Under the pieces are notes generated by a model. It ran no database searches. It saw only the letters and a program-made list of their open reading frames with translations, and was not told where the DNA came from. 10,783 nucleotides of DNA, from positions 1 through 10,783 of the forward strand of contig DDVI01000102.1 in NCBI GenBank assembly GCA_002345205.1. Reading direction: 5' to 3'. Below, piece after piece: positions 1-6,854 of the stretch (positions are counted from its first letter, which is position 1; every line of letters starts with the position of its first letter). Both the position numbers and the translations under genes were made by a program. The DNA is from Bdellovibrionaceae bacterium UBA2316 (GTDB taxonomy: Bacteria > Bdellovibrionota > Bdellovibrionia > Bdellovibrionales > Bdellovibrionaceae).

Positions 1-56
1 TACTTTCGGCCGGGTTAATAGTTATATAGGCCGACAAATACGTCGATACTATAGAA

Positions 57-1364
57 ATGAAATCTACTTCGATTCGCTTTTTAATAGCTGTTTCTTTTAT
101 GTCTATCATTGCACATGCGGACCCGGTCAATTTAGGTTCCTGCAAGTGTAAGTTAGGTGACTCCCCGGAAAACATTGTTGAACTCGAAAGTGCGGATAAG
201 TGTTCTAAAGACAGATTGTATTTCCAAACTACGTTGAAAAAAATAGATCCATTGTTTTTGAAAACGCGCACTAGTAAAGAGGGCGGAGAGTTTCCAATGT
301 CGTGCGTAGCCTATATCATGCGAAGCTATTTAAATTCGACTGCGAAAGCGTCCCGATTTTATTCCTATTGTGCAAAAGCGACCGGTCGACCTGCGCGGCC
401 AAAGAAAACTCACTGTGTAACTGAAGACTACGTGACGTCTGTTTATAGTTCTTACGTTGATATCATGAACTGTTTAGATATTCCGCAGAGAGATTTGATA
501 CCTAAACTTTTCAATGAAAGCGGTTTTCACATAAATACGCTAGGTGCGGGAATGGATGCGGGGGTGGGGCAGCTCACTGGTCCTGCGATCGCGTCTGTGC
601 AACAGGTTGCTAGTTTTGATGGTAAAAATATGACCTGGCTAGACATGTTTAAAGAAGAGATCAATAAGAGCGATAAGCCGTCTTGCCAGCGGGTAGCCAA
701 GATTCCAGGGATATTTAATAAAATTTCAACAGAAACATCGCAACGATGCGGATTGATTGCCGCACCAGAGAATCCCCTAAAAAATGTTTTATACACCGGC
801 ATTTTTTATCACTATATGCTGCGTTCACAAACGGGCAGTCGCTTCTTTAAGGGATATACCTACGTTCCAAAGGGTGATGATCTTGTGGCTCTCGATCGAT
901 CTGTAAAAGACATAGACTTTGCTGGCTATTTCCGAGAATACAAAATCAAATCTCGACTTCAAGCTTTGGGAATTGAAAAGCCAAATATGCAAGCTCTAAG
1001 ACAGATGATGATTACATTAGGATATAACTCTGGAATGGAATCTGCCTTTATTTTTTTAGACAATTATCTGAAAGCAAGAACCCAAAGAAAACTAAAGTTA
1101 ACGGAATCAGATTTTGATTTCCAAACGCACTTCTATTCGAAATATGCCCGCAAATTGAAAGATCCTAAAGAAGAAGCTCAGCGTATAAAGAATTTGAATG
1201 TCGTTCGATCGGCTCCGTATCGAATGCCATTTCCGATTTACCTAAGGGCAGTTCAGCGAACGGGGGCTCCCGGGTACTTGTCATCAGTGTCTAATAAATT
1301 ATTGCAACTAGATAAAGAAATGGGTGAGGGGCAGTGTACAACTCCAGGATTTTTAAAGTTCTAA
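57..1364 (+). CDS. Secreted lysozyme-like / SLT-type lytic transglycosylase-like protein
   Basis: This is a 435-residue protein with an N-terminal Sec signal peptide (about residues 1-21, hydrophobic core FLIAVSFMSII, cleavage near AHA|D). The central part carries hallmarks of the lysozyme-like SLT fold. The segment NESGF has a likely catalytic Glu154, it is followed by DAGVGQLT (167-174), which matches the usual G-x-x-Q-L block, and LGYNSG (321-326) resembles the AYNxG motif. Such enzymes cleave the MurNAc-GlcNAc bond of periplasmic peptidoglycan. The Glu to YNSG distance, about 168 residues, is roughly twice that of a compact SLT domain, so there is a large insertion containing Cys210 and Cys231. 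The mature N-terminus is Cys-rich (C29, C31, C49, C83, C105, C120, C139), suggesting disulfides. There is no clear Shine-Dalgarno before ATG 57. The next gene begins inside its 3' end. The fold assignment is by motif only and activity is inferred; in a predatory host it could serve prey or self wall remodelling. Confidence 0.7.
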   Translation: MKSTSIRFLIAVSFMSIIAHADPVNLGSCKCKLGDSPENIVELESADKCSKDRLYFQTTLKKIDPLFLKTRTSKEGGEFPMSCVAYIMRSYLNSTAKASRFYSYCAKATGRPARPKKTHCVTEDYVTSVYSSYVDIMNCLDIPQRDLIPKLFNESGFHINTLGAGMDAGVGQLTGPAIASVQQVASFDGKNMTWLDMFKEEINKSDKPSCQRVAKIPGIFNKISTETSQRCGLIAAPENPLKNVLYTGIFYHYMLRSQTGSRFFKGYTYVPKGDDLVALDRSVKDIDFAGYFREYKIKSRLQALGIEKPNMQALRQMMITLGYNSGMESAFIFLDNYLKARTQRKLKLTESDFDFQTHFYSKYARKLKDPKEEAQRIKNLNVVRSAPYRMPFPIYLRAVQRTGAPGYLSSVSNKLLQLDKEMGEGQCTTPGFLKF

Positions 1365-1888
1365 TTTTAGTTACGGTAGCTTCAACTGTGTTGGTTGGTT
1401 TCGAAGACAAGTTCTCTGAAAAGAATCAAACGGGATCTCCGCGTATTAAGAAAGATATAAAAACAGCAGTTCAGCCGACTAAGCAAGAAGAGTTGGATGA
1501 ATTTGATGAGGGCGAGCCAATCGTTATCGACGATGGACCGACGTCGGATGATCGTCGCAAATTTGATCAATGGTATGACCAACTCGCAGACAAAATGCGT
1601 AACAAAACAAATGCGAAAGAACGCATCGATGTGCTACATCAAGGTTTAGCGCAAATCGAAAAAGACCGCGAAAAGTTACATAATTTAAAATTTAGTGAAG
1701 AAATCGAAATCGATTTCTTAATAAAACCGCTTAAACTCATGCCAAAAGTTAGCCAGTTTAAAGCTGAAAACTGTGGCGACTATAAAATGAAAATTCTTTC
1801 TCACTTTGATCCTACTTCGGAAGACGAGGTAAAAGATCCCGCTTTAAAAAAGGCGCTAAACATGTTTAAATTAGTATGTACTAATTAG
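1334..1888 (+). CDS. Small exported or membrane-anchored protein of unknown function
   Basis: I do not recognise this 184-residue protein. It starts with GTG at 1334, inside the last 31 nt of the preceding gene, behind a purine-rich GAGGGG (1326-1331) that can act as ribosome binding site; no later in-frame start would keep the hydrophobic N-terminus. Residues 6-22 form a signal peptide or anchor (basic R5/K8, then VLILVTVASTVLVG). The rest is charged and probably largely helical or disordered: an acidic stretch around residues 53-70 (EELDEFDEGEP) is followed by Lys/Glu-rich segments. Two Cys near the C-terminus (in ENCGDY and LVCTN) could form a disulfide after export. The overlap with the upstream SLT-like gene and the 7-nt gap to the downstream STAS-like gene point to co-transcription and perhaps a partner role with the secreted enzyme. 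That role is conjecture from position only. Confidence 0.65.
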   Translation: MYNSRIFKVLILVTVASTVLVGFEDKFSEKNQTGSPRIKKDIKTAVQPTKQEELDEFDEGEPIVIDDGPTSDDRRKFDQWYDQLADKMRNKTNAKERIDVLHQGLAQIEKDREKLHNLKFSEEIEIDFLIKPLKLMPKVSQFKAENCGDYKMKILSHFDPTSEDEVKDPALKKALNMFKLVCTN

Positions 1889-1895
1889 GAACCTG

Positions 1896-2366
1896 ATGAG
1901 CAAATTTTCATACAGAACTACTGACGAATCAAACTTCACAAACGTGTTTTTAGAAGGTGCTATTAATGAAACCTTTAACGCGTTTGATTTCGTTGTCAAT
2001 CGAGACAAAAGTGTTCGTTTTGATTTTGCTAAAGTAAGAACTATAAACTCATTGGGAATTCGTTACTGGATAGCGTGGCTACATAAAAATCCAGGAGTCG
2101 TTTTTCATTTTCGAAATGTTCCTGTCTGCATAGTTGATCAAATAAATAATGTTAGCGATTTTATGCCTTCGGGAACGACTATTGAGTCTTTCTATGTTCC
2201 TTATTATAGCGAACATACGGGGGAAGAAAAACACGAACTCTACACCGAGAAAAAAGATTTTCAACGCGGAAAAATTCCATCTGTCAAATATTTAGAAGAC
2301 TCACAGGGGAGCCAGATGGAAATTGATGTTTATCCTCAGAAGTATTTCAAATTCTTGCTCAAGTAA
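1896..2366 (+). CDS. STAS-like (anti-sigma-antagonist fold) protein
   Basis: This 156-residue cytoplasmic protein has no signal peptide. Residues about 15-85 follow the STAS pattern: a strand with VFLEGAIN, then VRFDFAKVRTINSLGIRYWIAWL. INSLGIR occupies the place of the DSSG phospho-acceptor loop of SpoIIAA-like proteins, with Ser52 as candidate acceptor. STAS proteins act through protein-protein interaction in partner-switching or as small signalling adaptors. The C-terminal part (about 97-121, FYVPYYSEHTGEEKHELY) looks like a segment that, as I remember related proteins from delta-proteobacteria-type predators, carries a Cys-x-x-Cys pair; here Ser105 and Thr108 stand at those places. AGGA (1887-1890) lies 5 nt before the ATG and overlaps the upstream stop. 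Its 3' end faces the convergent gene with only 5 nt between stop codons. The fold call is moderately sure; the biological target is unknown. Confidence 0.6.
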   Translation: MSKFSYRTTDESNFTNVFLEGAINETFNAFDFVVNRDKSVRFDFAKVRTINSLGIRYWIAWLHKNPGVVFHFRNVPVCIVDQINNVSDFMPSGTTIESFYVPYYSEHTGEEKHELYTEKKDFQRGKIPSVKYLEDSQGSQMEIDVYPQKYFKFLLK

Positions 2367-2371
2367 CGTTG

Positions 2372-3733
2372 TTAATCAAATTTTCCCTGTTTCTGTAGTT
2401 CTATTATTTTGCTCTTGCGAAATGAAAAAATAGTTTGAACGTCCTTTCTTATCCATGGCAGTAAAAATATTTTTCCTAAAATGGAACCGGGAACTCGGAA
2501 CGTTACTTCGTCTCTAAGCAGAGTGCCGCCAGGAACGACATCGAAAAGATGTCGATGGTGCCATTTGGTATAAGGTCCTTTTAGCTGATCATCGACAAAA
2601 AATTGATCTGGTTTCCATTCTGAAATTTGCGTTCTCCATTTGATCGGTATACCGTGAATTTTCAATTTATAGTCGATTAAGATATTTTTTTCGACGAATT
2701 CAGTCGATTTTTTTGTGATCTTAAAGTTTAGCCAAGGGGGAGTTATAACTTCTAAATTTTCGGCACGGCTAAAAAATGGAAAAATTTTTTCTCTCGATAA
2801 AGGTACGAACTGATTCACAATGTGAAAGTTATCAAGAAAGCCATCATTTTGATATATATCGTCTAAAGCTTTGCTAAAATCTGAAAATTCAAAGGAATAG
2901 TTTAAGCTTAATAAGTTTTTGGGAGCAACTTTTTGGCTCGTTAAAAGGGCAGACGACATTTCGCCAAGGGCGAGTTTTAAAGCAAACTCTGGAGCCTTGA
3001 TAGTTAGTGGATACCCCATTTTTTTTGCATAAATTTTAGTGAGTTCGCTATTGGTTAATGGGTTGGGGCTAACCAAATTAAACGGACCCTGAAGTCGAGT
3101 ATCAGATAGACAGGTTTTAACAAATTTGGTTACGTCGGAAATATGGACCCAGCTTGTCCATTGTTTTCCGTTGCCCAGAATGACAGGCGCCATTTTGGAC
3201 AGGAAGCCTCCTTCTTTTGATAAAATTAATCCAAGGCGCATAGTCACTACGCGGACATCATAGCTAAGAAGAGATTTAGTTGGTTTTTCCCAAGCAGAAC
3301 AAAGGTCGGCTAGAAAATCCGTTCCATTTGGGGACGATTCATCAAGTAGCGTGTCGCCACCGTCCCCGTAAATACCGATTGCTGATGCTGAAATAAAAAG
3401 TCTTGGACGTTGTTCTGGGGGCGTTAACTTAGTTGCTTCAACTAAATGGGATGTCGTAAGTATTCGAGAGTCCTGAAGTTGTTTTTTTCTTTCTTTAGTC
3501 CATGGCTGATCGGCAATTCCTTCGCCCGCAAGATGAATGACGACGTCTTTTTGAGCGATAATGTCAGATTGGGATGCCACATTGGCTTGCCATTTAAAAA
3601 CTTTTGAAGGATCTAATTCGCTGATTTTTTCGGGATTTCGAACAAGCGCATAAACGTCATGTCCAGCAATCTGCAAATCCCTTAAAAGCGTTCGTCCAAG
3701 TAGGCCACTGGCACCAGATACAAGTATTTTCAT
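2372..3733 (-). CDS. TIGR01777-type NAD(P)-dependent epimerase fused to an SRPBCC domain
   Basis: This is a 453-residue two-domain protein. Residues 1-295 form an extended short-chain dehydrogenase of the TIGR01777 (YfcH, 'SulA-like') family. It has the dinucleotide-binding GASGLLG (7-13), VIHLAGEGI (65-73), the family block SASAIGIYGDGGD (115-127), FLADLCSAWE (140-149) and a DUF1731-like tail around 248-293 (EFALKLALGEMSSALL). Residues about 302-445 look like an SRPBCC/START-type lipid- or hydrophobe-binding domain (FHIVNQFVPLSREKIFPFF at the start, WHHRHLFDVVPGG near the end). Ordinary family members stop near 300 residues, so this is a fusion. The true substrate of the family is not established. 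Its ATG overlaps the stop of a 26-codon ORF upstream (ATGA), so it is probably translationally coupled. It is divergent from the cobalamin-binding MerR regulator, suggesting shared control. The fusion suggests a hydrophobic substrate, which would suit the neighbouring lipid genes. Confidence 0.85.
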   Translation of the reverse strand: MKILVSGASGLLGRTLLRDLQIAGHDVYALVRNPEKISELDPSKVFKWQANVASQSDIIAQKDVVIHLAGEGIADQPWTKERKKQLQDSRILTTSHLVEATKLTPPEQRPRLFISASAIGIYGDGGDTLLDESSPNGTDFLADLCSAWEKPTKSLLSYDVRVVTMRLGLILSKEGGFLSKMAPVILGNGKQWTSWVHISDVTKFVKTCLSDTRLQGPFNLVSPNPLTNSELTKIYAKKMGYPLTIKAPEFALKLALGEMSSALLTSQKVAPKNLLSLNYSFEFSDFSKALDDIYQNDGFLDNFHIVNQFVPLSREKIFPFFSRAENLEVITPPWLNFKITKKSTEFVEKNILIDYKLKIHGIPIKWRTQISEWKPDQFFVDDQLKGPYTKWHHRHLFDVVPGGTLLRDEVTFRVPGSILGKIFLLPWIRKDVQTIFSFRKSKIIELQKQGKFD

Positions 3734-3810
3734 TTTTGACCTTCATATTTATCAAAAATGAGCTCGCTTGTGTTGACACCCATTTCTTTCAACTTGGTCG
3801 ATTTCTTCAT
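3730..3810 (-). CDS. Candidate 26-residue small protein or leader peptide upstream of the epimerase
   Basis: This short ORF reads ATG (3810) to TGA (3730-3732) on the minus strand, 26 codons plus stop. The peptide begins MKKSTKLKEMGV and ends FDKYEGQK; it is charged and soluble, with no Cys and no membrane segment. A strong Shine-Dalgarno, AGAGGTG (3821-3815), lies 4 nt before the ATG, much better than anything directly before the epimerase start. The stop overlaps the epimerase ATG as ATGA (3733-3730), the same arrangement used between real genes elsewhere in this window. This makes a translated, coupling leader or small protein likely. I recognise no family. The alternative is that it serves only to load ribosomes for the downstream gene. 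Confidence 0.55.
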   Translation of the reverse strand: MKKSTKLKEMGVNTSELIFDKYEGQK

Positions 3811-3854
3811 AACGCACCTCTTTGATTCGTTTTAAACAGGCTAATAACTCTCTT

Positions 3855-3887
3855 GATTGTTGCACAATCTTTGTATAATGTAAACAA
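3855..3887. promoter_or_regulatory. Candidate operator and promoter between the divergent transcription units
   Basis: GATTGT-TGC-ACAATC (3855-3869) is a perfect 6-bp inverted repeat with a 3-nt centre. Directly after it lies TTGT (3871-3874) with ACAA (3884-3887), a second, looser TTGT...ACAA pair. A perfect TATAAT box (3874-3879) sits inside the second pair, so a protein bound here would block transcription of the MerR gene. TTGATT (3853-3858) is a possible but closely spaced (15 nt) -35 element. Transcription would start near 3886, giving a leader of about 37 nt to ATG 3923. Autorepression by the adjacent CarH/LitR-like regulator is the obvious hypothesis. I could not identify a convincing promoter for the leftward unit, but it must lie in or near the same segment. 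Confidence 0.5.
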
Positions 3888-3922
3888 TGCGCAAAGGTTG
3901 TGCACGTATTTTTGAAGGAAGT

Positions 3923-4846
3923 ATGCAAAATATCAATATTAAAGCCGTCTCAAAAATGACTGGGATCAATGAAAACACCATTCGGGCATGGGAGCGTCGT
4001 TATAATGTCGTTGAACCAGAGCGTTCCGCTGATGGCCGTCGATTGTATTCCAGAAAAGATGTCGAGAAACTTTCTCTATTGTGGAAACTCGTTCAAAAAG
4101 GCCACTTAATTGGACAGATTGCCTCTTTATCTGTCGTTCAACTGAAAAAAATGGACGGCGAACACGTCGCGGGTGAATTGGTTTCGGAGTCTGCGAAGGA
4201 ACAAGTTCATCTTGAAACGATTATTTCGTCTTTAAAAAAATTCGATTTAGATGCCATTCACCATAGTTTGCAAAAAGCTCGATTTGAATTAAGTCCACGC
4301 GATATAGTTACTCGCTTGATTCTGCCTTTGCTTAAAGCGGTCGGAACGGAAGTGATGGATTCAAAATTGAGTATTTCGCAGGAGCATCTGCTTTCCAGTC
4401 TTTTGCGCGATCACTTAGGTAATGTGTATCAATCACTTTCTCCTTATGAGTATAAAGTTAGGAGTCTTCAGACGCGCGTGATAATAACTACTCGGGAAGG
4501 GGATTTACACGAATTTAGTATTTTATTGGCCGCAATTCTTTGTCGCATACATGGCTACGAGACCTATTATCTTGGTCCAAATATGCCAATGGTGGACTTA
4601 GCTCATGCGTGCGAGCAGTTTAAAATTAATTTCGTTATCTTGGGATTGGCAGCGTTACCTCCTGAGAAGGAATTTGTAACCGCCGCTAATTATTTAAAAC
4701 AACTGGATCAGGCGTTGCCAAAAAAGATGCAGTTTCTATGTGGCGGCATGGCTAATGTGCCAATGAACGTAATTTCGTCTGGTCGGAAGTATCTATTTTT
4801 TTCGTCTATAGACGAATTGGATACATTTTTAGCTCAAAATAGGTAG
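3923..4846 (+). CDS. MerR-family transcriptional regulator with cobalamin-binding domain (CarH/LitR-like)
   Basis: This is a 307-residue regulator. Residues 4-70 are a MerR winged helix (NIKAVSKMTGINENTIRAWERRY, then EPERSADGRRLYS). Residues about 95-175 are a four-helix B12-binding cap with EH at 154-155. Residues about 183-305 are a Rossmann B12-binding domain with E-x-D-x-H at 192-196 (His196 would be the lower cobalt ligand) and a GG at 274-275. CarH/LitR proteins repress promoters in the dark with adenosylcobalamin and release DNA on light. Two motif changes stand out: Val144 sits exactly where the W-x9-EH motif has Trp, and Ser199 replaces the Gly of D-x-H-x-x-G. I chose ATG 3923 because it gives the usual MerR N-terminus behind GAAGGAAG; an ATG at 3887 in the same frame would put the start at the predicted transcription start with no ribosome site. 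Its TAG stop overlaps the next gene's Shine-Dalgarno. It probably controls both divergent units. Confidence 0.88.
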   Translation: MQNINIKAVSKMTGINENTIRAWERRYNVVEPERSADGRRLYSRKDVEKLSLLWKLVQKGHLIGQIASLSVVQLKKMDGEHVAGELVSESAKEQVHLETIISSLKKFDLDAIHHSLQKARFELSPRDIVTRLILPLLKAVGTEVMDSKLSISQEHLLSSLLRDHLGNVYQSLSPYEYKVRSLQTRVIITTREGDLHEFSILLAAILCRIHGYETYYLGPNMPMVDLAHACEQFKINFVILGLAALPPEKEFVTAANYLKQLDQALPKKMQFLCGGMANVPMNVISSGRKYLFFSSIDELDTFLAQNR

Positions 4847-4857
4847 GAGTTTTGGAT

Positions 4858-6105
4858 ATGAAAATTGCTGTCGTTGGTGGTGGTATTAGTGGATTAGCCA
4901 CGGCTTTAATTTTGTCGTCTCGTTATGAAGTTCATGTATTTGAATCGGACACACGCCTTGGTGGTCACGCTCATACTGTAAACGTAAAGCAGGAAAATAC
5001 GCTTACTCCAATGGATACTGGATTTTTGGTATATAACACAGTTACGTATCCGCACTTCACTCGTTTTTTAGATTACTTAGGTGTTAAGACAGTGGCGTCT
5101 GATATGACTTTGGCTATTCAGTCCGGAAATGGCCTCGAGTGGGCAGGGACCAATCTGTCAACGGTTTTTGCTCAGAAGAAAAATATATTTAACTACAAAT
5201 TTCTTTTAATGATCAAAGATATTTTAGCTTTTAATCGAGAGGCCGAAGCAAACTTAGAGCTTGCAAGAGCAAATCGTTGGACTCTTGCAGATCTAGCTAA
5301 ATATAGAAATTTAAGTGAATCTTTTATGACTTGGTATTTGTTGCCAATGACGGGTGCCATTTGGTCGATGTCCTATTCACAGGCCATGCAATTTCCAGCA
5401 GAGACATTTTTAACTTTTTGTATCAATCATCATTTATTGCAAGTTAATAACCGTCCCGTATGGCGCACGATAGAAAATGGATCCATTAATTACGTCGAAA
5501 AAGTAAGCCAGAAAATTAAAAATATTCATACATCTGCACCCGTGGGCTACGTGAAATCAGACGGTGAAAAATTAGTCGTTGGGGTTAACAATCAAGAGTT
5601 GAGTTTTGATAAAGTTGTACTTGCGACTCACGCTCCGACTTCGCGCCAAATGGTAAAGGATTCTTTTCCTGATTTATATGACTTCCTATCCGTTTTCAGT
5701 ACTAACAAAAACGAAGTTGTTTTGCATAAGGATTCGACGGTCATGCCGAAAAATCATAGTTGTTGGTCTTCTTGGAATGTATCAGCTCGTGAAAACGCTC
5801 AAGATAAGCAAGCAATCAGTCTGACGTACTATCTAAACAAACTCCAGCCATTAAAAACCAAGTCTGACTTTTTTATCACGTTGAATTCACAATCTAAATT
5901 AGATTTTAGAGTTCAATCTTTTGAATACGATCATCCTCAGTTTGATTTCGCAGCGATTGATCAACAAAAACGCATTCCATCCATTCAAGGGCGTGATGGT
6001 ATTTACTTGGCGGGAGCCTGGACTCGTTACGGCTTTCACGAAGATGGGATTTTGAGTGCTGTAAAAGTCGGCGAGCTTTTGGGGTGTAAGCCGCAATGGG
6101 CATAA
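4858..6105 (+). CDS. FAD-dependent amine-oxidase-like oxidoreductase, probable acyl-chain desaturase
   Basis: This 415-residue flavoprotein is of the amine-oxidase/phytoene-desaturase-like class (COG2907 type). The N-terminus has the FAD dinucleotide fold MKIAVVGGGISGLA (G7, G9, G12), Glu29 at the end of the second strand for ribose binding, and LGGHAHT (34-40). Further family marks are MDTGFLVYN (52-60), PVWRTIENGS (200-209), CWSSWN (302-307) and the C-terminal FAD block YLAGAWTRYGFHEDG (383-397). Full length, no signal peptide. TTG 4852 is in frame, but ATG 4858 is preferred because AGGAG (4845-4849) is then 8 nt away. Close relatives sit beside DUF1365 and cyclopropane-synthase-like genes. 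In Rhodobacter and Rhodopseudomonas such loci make furan fatty acids through a methylated diene produced by the desaturase UfaD; I suspect a comparable step here but cannot assign UfaD or UfaO by sequence alone. The 3' end overlaps the next gene by 10 nt. Confidence 0.85.
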   Translation: MKIAVVGGGISGLATALILSSRYEVHVFESDTRLGGHAHTVNVKQENTLTPMDTGFLVYNTVTYPHFTRFLDYLGVKTVASDMTLAIQSGNGLEWAGTNLSTVFAQKKNIFNYKFLLMIKDILAFNREAEANLELARANRWTLADLAKYRNLSESFMTWYLLPMTGAIWSMSYSQAMQFPAETFLTFCINHHLLQVNNRPVWRTIENGSINYVEKVSQKIKNIHTSAPVGYVKSDGEKLVVGVNNQELSFDKVVLATHAPTSRQMVKDSFPDLYDFLSVFSTNKNEVVLHKDSTVMPKNHSCWSSWNVSARENAQDKQAISLTYYLNKLQPLKTKSDFFITLNSQSKLDFRVQSFEYDHPQFDFAAIDQQKRIPSIQGRDGIYLAGAWTRYGFHEDGILSAVKVGELLGCKPQWA

Positions 6106-6854
6106 AGAATGAGCCTGTATTTACAGGCGAACATAACTATGTTGGTGAAGGCTGGGTATTTCACGGTAGACCGGCTCAGACGTCATTTAAATATCCTATA
6201 TTTAATTTAGTAGTCCCTATTCATAGCGAATCTGCTGTTAATTCTTTATTGTCAGGTCGATATCTGTCCTTAAAAACTGCTGATTATCTGGATGGGCTAT
6301 CCGGTGATATGTACACAAACTTCAAACAGTTTATGGTAAGCCAGCTGGGTTATGAAGTTGAACATGTGTGGCTTCAAACGCTACCTAGAATGTTTGGTTA
6401 TGCTTTTAATCCGGTAAGTTTTTGGTATTGCTATCGGGAGGGCCGCCTGGATGCGATTCTGTGCGAAGTTAACAATACATTTGGTGACAGGCATTTTTAT
6501 TTCATGCGCGCCATAGGTGATAGCCGAGATCTGCGTTTTAATTTACCAAAGAGATTTCATGTTTCCCCATTTTTCCCTATATCTGGTCGATACGAATTTG
6601 AATTCAAAATCAGAGATTCGGCTGCGGATGTTAGGATCCAATTATTCGAAGGAAGTGATCTAAAATTAGATACCCGAATTTTTCTTCAATTAAAAAAATT
6701 TGAATCGCATTCTAAGTGGAGCCTTTTATGGCGCTATGGCTGGATGACTCCATTAGTTGTTATTCGTATTCATCGACAAGCACTTAAGCTTTGGCTGAAT
6801 AAAATGTCTTTTCATTCTCGTCCCCAACCACCTAAGGAGAAACTAACCTTATGA
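6096..6854 (+). CDS. DUF1365 family protein
   Basis: This 252-residue protein is a full-length DUF1365 member. Family blocks are visible in order: VFHGRPAQTSFKYP (21-34), LPRMFGYAFNPVSFWYCY (96-113), EVNNTFGDRHFYFM (124-137), KRFHVSPFFP (152-161) and, near the end, TPLVVIRIHRQALKLW (218-233). No signal peptide is seen; aromatic and basic residues are abundant, consistent with a membrane-surface enzyme or accessory factor. The biochemical role of DUF1365 is not firmly established; it almost always lies between a flavin oxidoreductase and a cyclopropane-synthase-like methyltransferase, exactly as here, so it belongs to fatty-acyl chain modification. It could participate in the oxidation step of a furan fatty acid pathway. 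GGGGTG (6081-6086) lies 9 nt before its ATG. Its TGA overlaps the following ATG (ATGA), implying translational coupling. Confidence 0.9.
   Translation: MGIKNEPVFTGEHNYVGEGWVFHGRPAQTSFKYPIFNLVVPIHSESAVNSLLSGRYLSLKTADYLDGLSGDMYTNFKQFMVSQLGYEVEHVWLQTLPRMFGYAFNPVSFWYCYREGRLDAILCEVNNTFGDRHFYFMRAIGDSRDLRFNLPKRFHVSPFFPISGRYEFEFKIRDSAADVRIQLFEGSDLKLDTRIFLQLKKFESHSKWSLLWRYGWMTPLVVIRIHRQALKLWLNKMSFHSRPQPPKEKLTL

Noticed and set aside
6..34. TCGGCC (6-11) and GGCCGA (29-34), an exact inverted repeat at the left edge
   Set aside because: The 17-nt loop and lack of a T-run make a terminator unlikely, the upstream gene is not visible, and a 6-bp dyad around a GC-rich palindrome can be chance.
527..802. 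Minus-strand ORF inside the SLT-like gene, and other antisense ORFs under the large genes (for example 6832-7155 and 10485-10775)
   Set aside because: They lie opposite well-supported coding regions, show no recognisable motif or ribosome site, and are expected by chance in AT-moderate DNA.
2367..2371. Shared terminator between the convergent STAS-like and epimerase genes
   Set aside because: Only 5 nt separate the stops and no hairpin with T-run is visible on either strand around them; transcripts probably overlap.
3887..3922. Upstream ATG that would add 12 residues to the MerR regulator
   Set aside because: It coincides with the second TTGT...ACAA element and the predicted transcription start, lacks a ribosome site, and the extra residues do not fit a MerR N-terminus.
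4852..4857. TTG start for the flavin oxidoreductase
   Set aside because: It is only 2 nt from AGGAG, while ATG 4858 has 8-nt spacing and begins the FAD-binding strand naturally.
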